Source: Furfurilactobacillus milii
GTDB lineage: Bacteria; Bacillota; Bacilli; Lactobacillales; Lactobacillaceae
Direction of reading: 5' to 3'
Assembly: GCF_009864005.1 (NCBI RefSeq)
Contig: NZ_WEZQ01000027.1
Span: forward strand, 34,284-98,283
DNA: 64,000 nt
The notes beneath the pieces are model-generated. The model was not told the origin of the DNA and searched no databases. It saw nothing but the letters and a program-made list of their open reading frames with translations. Positions 62,033 through 64,000 of this stretch are shown piece by piece; within the stretch, counting starts at the first letter, position 1; each line of letters opens with the position of its first letter. Both the position numbers and the translations under genes were made by a program.

Positions 62033-63841
62033 TTACTTACCAAGCACTTCTTTTAATTCCGCAATCCGTTTGTCCAACACGGCAAATGCATCGTCCAGGT
62101 ACTGTCGAGAGGTGACGTCCACCCCTGCTTGCTTGATCAGCTCAATTGGCGCTTGTGAGCCACCAGCTTTGAGGAATGTCTTGTATTGGTCCAACGCACC
62201 AGGCACCTTGCGGTAAATTCGGTCCGCAATGGTCGTGGAGATGGCCATCGATGTCGCATATTGGTAAACATAGTAGTTGTAATAGAAATGTGGCACGCCG
62301 GCCCAGCCTGTATTCTTCTCATCTTCAAAGGTAACAGCCGGACCGTTGTATTGTTCGCCTAATTTAGCATACATCGTACTCAAATAATCGGAAGTTAACG
62401 CTTCGTCACTTTCAACTTTTTCATAGGCTTGATGCTCAAATTCTGCAAATAAAGTTTGCAAATTAACCGTACCGATAAACGTTTGGATAGATTGTTGTAA
62501 TAAGTACGCCTTAACTTCCTTGTTATCTGCATATTTATCCAACATGTAGTCCATCAGCAAGTTTTCGTTAGTTGTCGAAGCAATTTCCGCCGTGAAGATT
62601 GGATAGTCTGCATCCTGAAGGGGCTGTGTTGCATCAGTAAAGTAAGATTGCATCGCATGTCCAGACTCATGAGCCAACGTGGTTAGACCATAATAATTGT
62701 CCGACCAGTTCAGCAAGATATACGGGTGAACATCGTAAACTTCGCTCTCATAACCGCCGGAACGTTTGCCAACATTTTCGGCTGCATCGATCCAGCTACC
62801 GGAAAATTCAGCCCTCAAACCATCCAAATAATCATCACCAAGCACCTTCAATGCATCCAGTACGATGGCCTTAGACTCATCAAACGTAAATTTCAATTTG
62901 GGGTCGCCCAGTAAAGGCGCAGAACGATCGTAATTGTACATTGGCTTTAAGCTTAGCACATCTTGACGTAACTGCATGTAATCATGTTCGCTCTGCAAAT
63001 GATCATGCACGGTCGTTACCAACGTGTCATAGACACTTTCTGGGATCTCATTATCGAACAATTCCCCTTCTCGCGCTGTCGCAAAATGATGGGCACGGTT
63101 CTTAAGAACCGTCCCTTCCATATGAGTCGACAGGGTTGTGGCAAACGTATGTTGAAGCCCATCGTAGGCCTTTTTAATCAAGTGACTTGTCCGTTTGCGT
63201 AAATCACGGTTGGTTGACTGCATAAATTCACTGATTTTAGCATCTGTTAATTCAACCGTTTCGCCGTTTTCATCCTCAATGTCGCCATACTTCATATCGC
63301 CATCATTTAACATGGAGAAGATGTTTTCAGCACCCTCAAACACCTTGCTACTTTGCGCTAACAATTTTTCTTCAGCTAATGGCAGCACATGTCCCTGATT
63401 GCGTAAAAAGTTCAACTCGAGATAACGCCGATAGTCCTTTAAACGAGGCTCATCTTTTAGATACTGGTCAAACTTTTCTTTGGACAGCGCCGTGATTTCA
63501 GTCGTTAAAAAGCTGATGGCTGTTTGCGTTTGTGCGTAAAGCGACTGCGCCTGACCAGCTAGTTTGGTACCAACTGGATCCGTCGTGTCACTATCATTAC
63601 GGGCGTTAGCATAAAAGTAAATTCGCCTTAGCACACCAGATAATCTTACCGCTTCACTGGCTGTTTCATAAAGCGTTTGCGCACTCTCCGTCACGTGCCC
63701 TTCGTGTTTGCTAAACTCAGCTAATTGCTGCTTATACGCTGTAACAGCTTTTTCAAATGCGTCATCACTTGGATATAAATCCTTCAAATTCCATTTCAAT
63801 TCATCCGGTACTTCCGCCCGGGTTGCTAACTTTTTTGCCAT
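62033..63841 (-). CDS. pepF: Oligoendopeptidase F, proximal copy
   Basis: Second M3B peptidase, 602 residues, same length as its neighbour and without gaps at the ends. HESGH and TAEIASTTNENLL zinc ligands are conserved. The first 25 and last 60 residues are almost identical to the other copy, while residues about 30-130 and 200-260 differ strongly, suggesting an old duplication with ends kept alike. GGGGGATC precedes the ATG. Substrate preferences may differ between the two. Confidence 0.94.
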   Translation of the reverse strand: MAKKLATRAEVPDELKWNLKDLYPSDDAFEKAVTAYKQQLAEFSKHEGHVTESAQTLYETASEAVRLSGVLRRIYFYANARNDSDTTDPVGTKLAGQAQSLYAQTQTAISFLTTEITALSKEKFDQYLKDEPRLKDYRRYLELNFLRNQGHVLPLAEEKLLAQSSKVFEGAENIFSMLNDGDMKYGDIEDENGETVELTDAKISEFMQSTNRDLRKRTSHLIKKAYDGLQHTFATTLSTHMEGTVLKNRAHHFATAREGELFDNEIPESVYDTLVTTVHDHLQSEHDYMQLRQDVLSLKPMYNYDRSAPLLGDPKLKFTFDESKAIVLDALKVLGDDYLDGLRAEFSGSWIDAAENVGKRSGGYESEVYDVHPYILLNWSDNYYGLTTLAHESGHAMQSYFTDATQPLQDADYPIFTAEIASTTNENLLMDYMLDKYADNKEVKAYLLQQSIQTFIGTVNLQTLFAEFEHQAYEKVESDEALTSDYLSTMYAKLGEQYNGPAVTFEDEKNTGWAGVPHFYYNYYVYQYATSMAISTTIADRIYRKVPGALDQYKTFLKAGGSQAPIELIKQAGVDVTSRQYLDDAFAVLDKRIAELKEVLGK

Positions 63842-63867
63842 ATATAGATCCCCCTAATATGGTTATT

Positions 63868-63876
63868 AGTATAACA
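63868..63876 (-). promoter_or_regulatory. Extended -10 promoter of the proximal pepF copy
   Basis: Minus-strand TGTTATACT (TGn plus TATACT at 63868-63873). The -35 candidate TTAAAG is weak. A short palindrome TCCGAAC-GCT-GTTCGGA (63922-63938) lies about 50 bp upstream and could be an operator. Confidence 0.5.
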
Positions 63877-63939
63877 GCTTTTCACATTTTTCTTTAACCG
63901 TTTGGTAGATTGTAAAATTAATCCGAACGCTGTTCGGAC

Positions 63940-64000
63940 AAAAAAGATCAGCTTCCTTTAAAATGGTGTTTACCACAAACCCATTTTTTAGGAGCTGATC
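63940..64000 (-). terminator. Terminator of a gene beyond the window end
   Basis: GATCAGCT...AAAATGG (63946-63966) pairs imperfectly with CCATTTTTTAGGAGCTGATC (63981-64000); the A-run 63940-63945 gives minus-strand U. It presumably closes a minus-strand gene just outside the window. Confidence 0.7.

Noticed and set aside
63922..63938. LexA-type box (CGAAC...GTTCG) upstream of pepF
   Set aside because: Arms are separated by three bases, not the four needed for the Gram-positive LexA consensus; kept only as an unnamed palindrome.

Overview
The window looks like a chromosomal segment of a member of the Lactobacillaceae (low to moderate GC Firmicutes). Pointers are the LacL/LacM split beta-galactosidase, an Apf-type LysM surface protein, a class Ib ribonucleotide reductase, the Firmicutes gene order dnaX-ybaB-recR-yaaL / tmk-darA-holB-yabA-rsmI and radA-yacL-gltX-cysS-mrnC-rlmB-sigH-rpmG-secE-nusG-rplKAJL, and strong GGAGG ribosome binding sites. 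I saw no prophage, insertion sequence, CRISPR array, rRNA or tRNA gene, and did not try to name the species. Layout: 0.2-11.2 kb (mostly minus strand): galE, an acyl-ACP thioesterase, rsmI, yabA, holB, darA, tmk, a LysM glucosaminidase, yaaL, recR, ybaB, dnaX, the SRP RNA gene, tadA and an rsmC-like methyltransferase. 11.3-15.2 kb (plus): nrdH-nrdE-nrdF behind two NrdR-type boxes. 15.4-19.6 kb: a LOG-family hydrolase, mprF and a serine-rich membrane protein. 19.8-34.2 kb: the ribosomal protein/nusG/secE/sigH block with leader attenuators, then rlmB, mrnC, cysS, gltX, yacL, radA, dut, a small acetyltransferase and rpiA. 34.3-41.1 kb: PAP2 phosphatase, TSUP exporter pair, LCP protein, split ThrE exporter, cspA, an unrecognised gene and a CDF metal exporter. 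41.3-51.5 kb: lacLM with a CRE, a MerR regulator divergent from an MFS/DUF4811 pair, transketolase and an APC permease. 51.8-64 kb: apf, MFS, coaA, helD, dedA, a histidine phosphatase and two tandem pepF genes. The most notable signal is not a gene. Three dispersed copies (A 27343-27799, B 54079-54528, C 58077-58520) of a 444-457 bp element lie in unusually long intergenic gaps. Each copy has a conserved 5' domain and a conserved 3' domain around a non-conserved interior of 80-95 bp. Their hairpins are kept by compensatory base changes between copies, and in A and C the two domains can pair over about 370 nt through a 12-bp helix. This is what a structured RNA family (or an RNA-like mobile repeat) looks like, and I could not assign it to a known class from memory. 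Other regulatory architecture includes paired -35 boxes that form one palindrome between the divergent merR and MFS genes, a promoter-plus-terminator leader in front of nusG, an L10-type leader before rplJ, and two hairpins with interchangeable arms before the TSUP gene.
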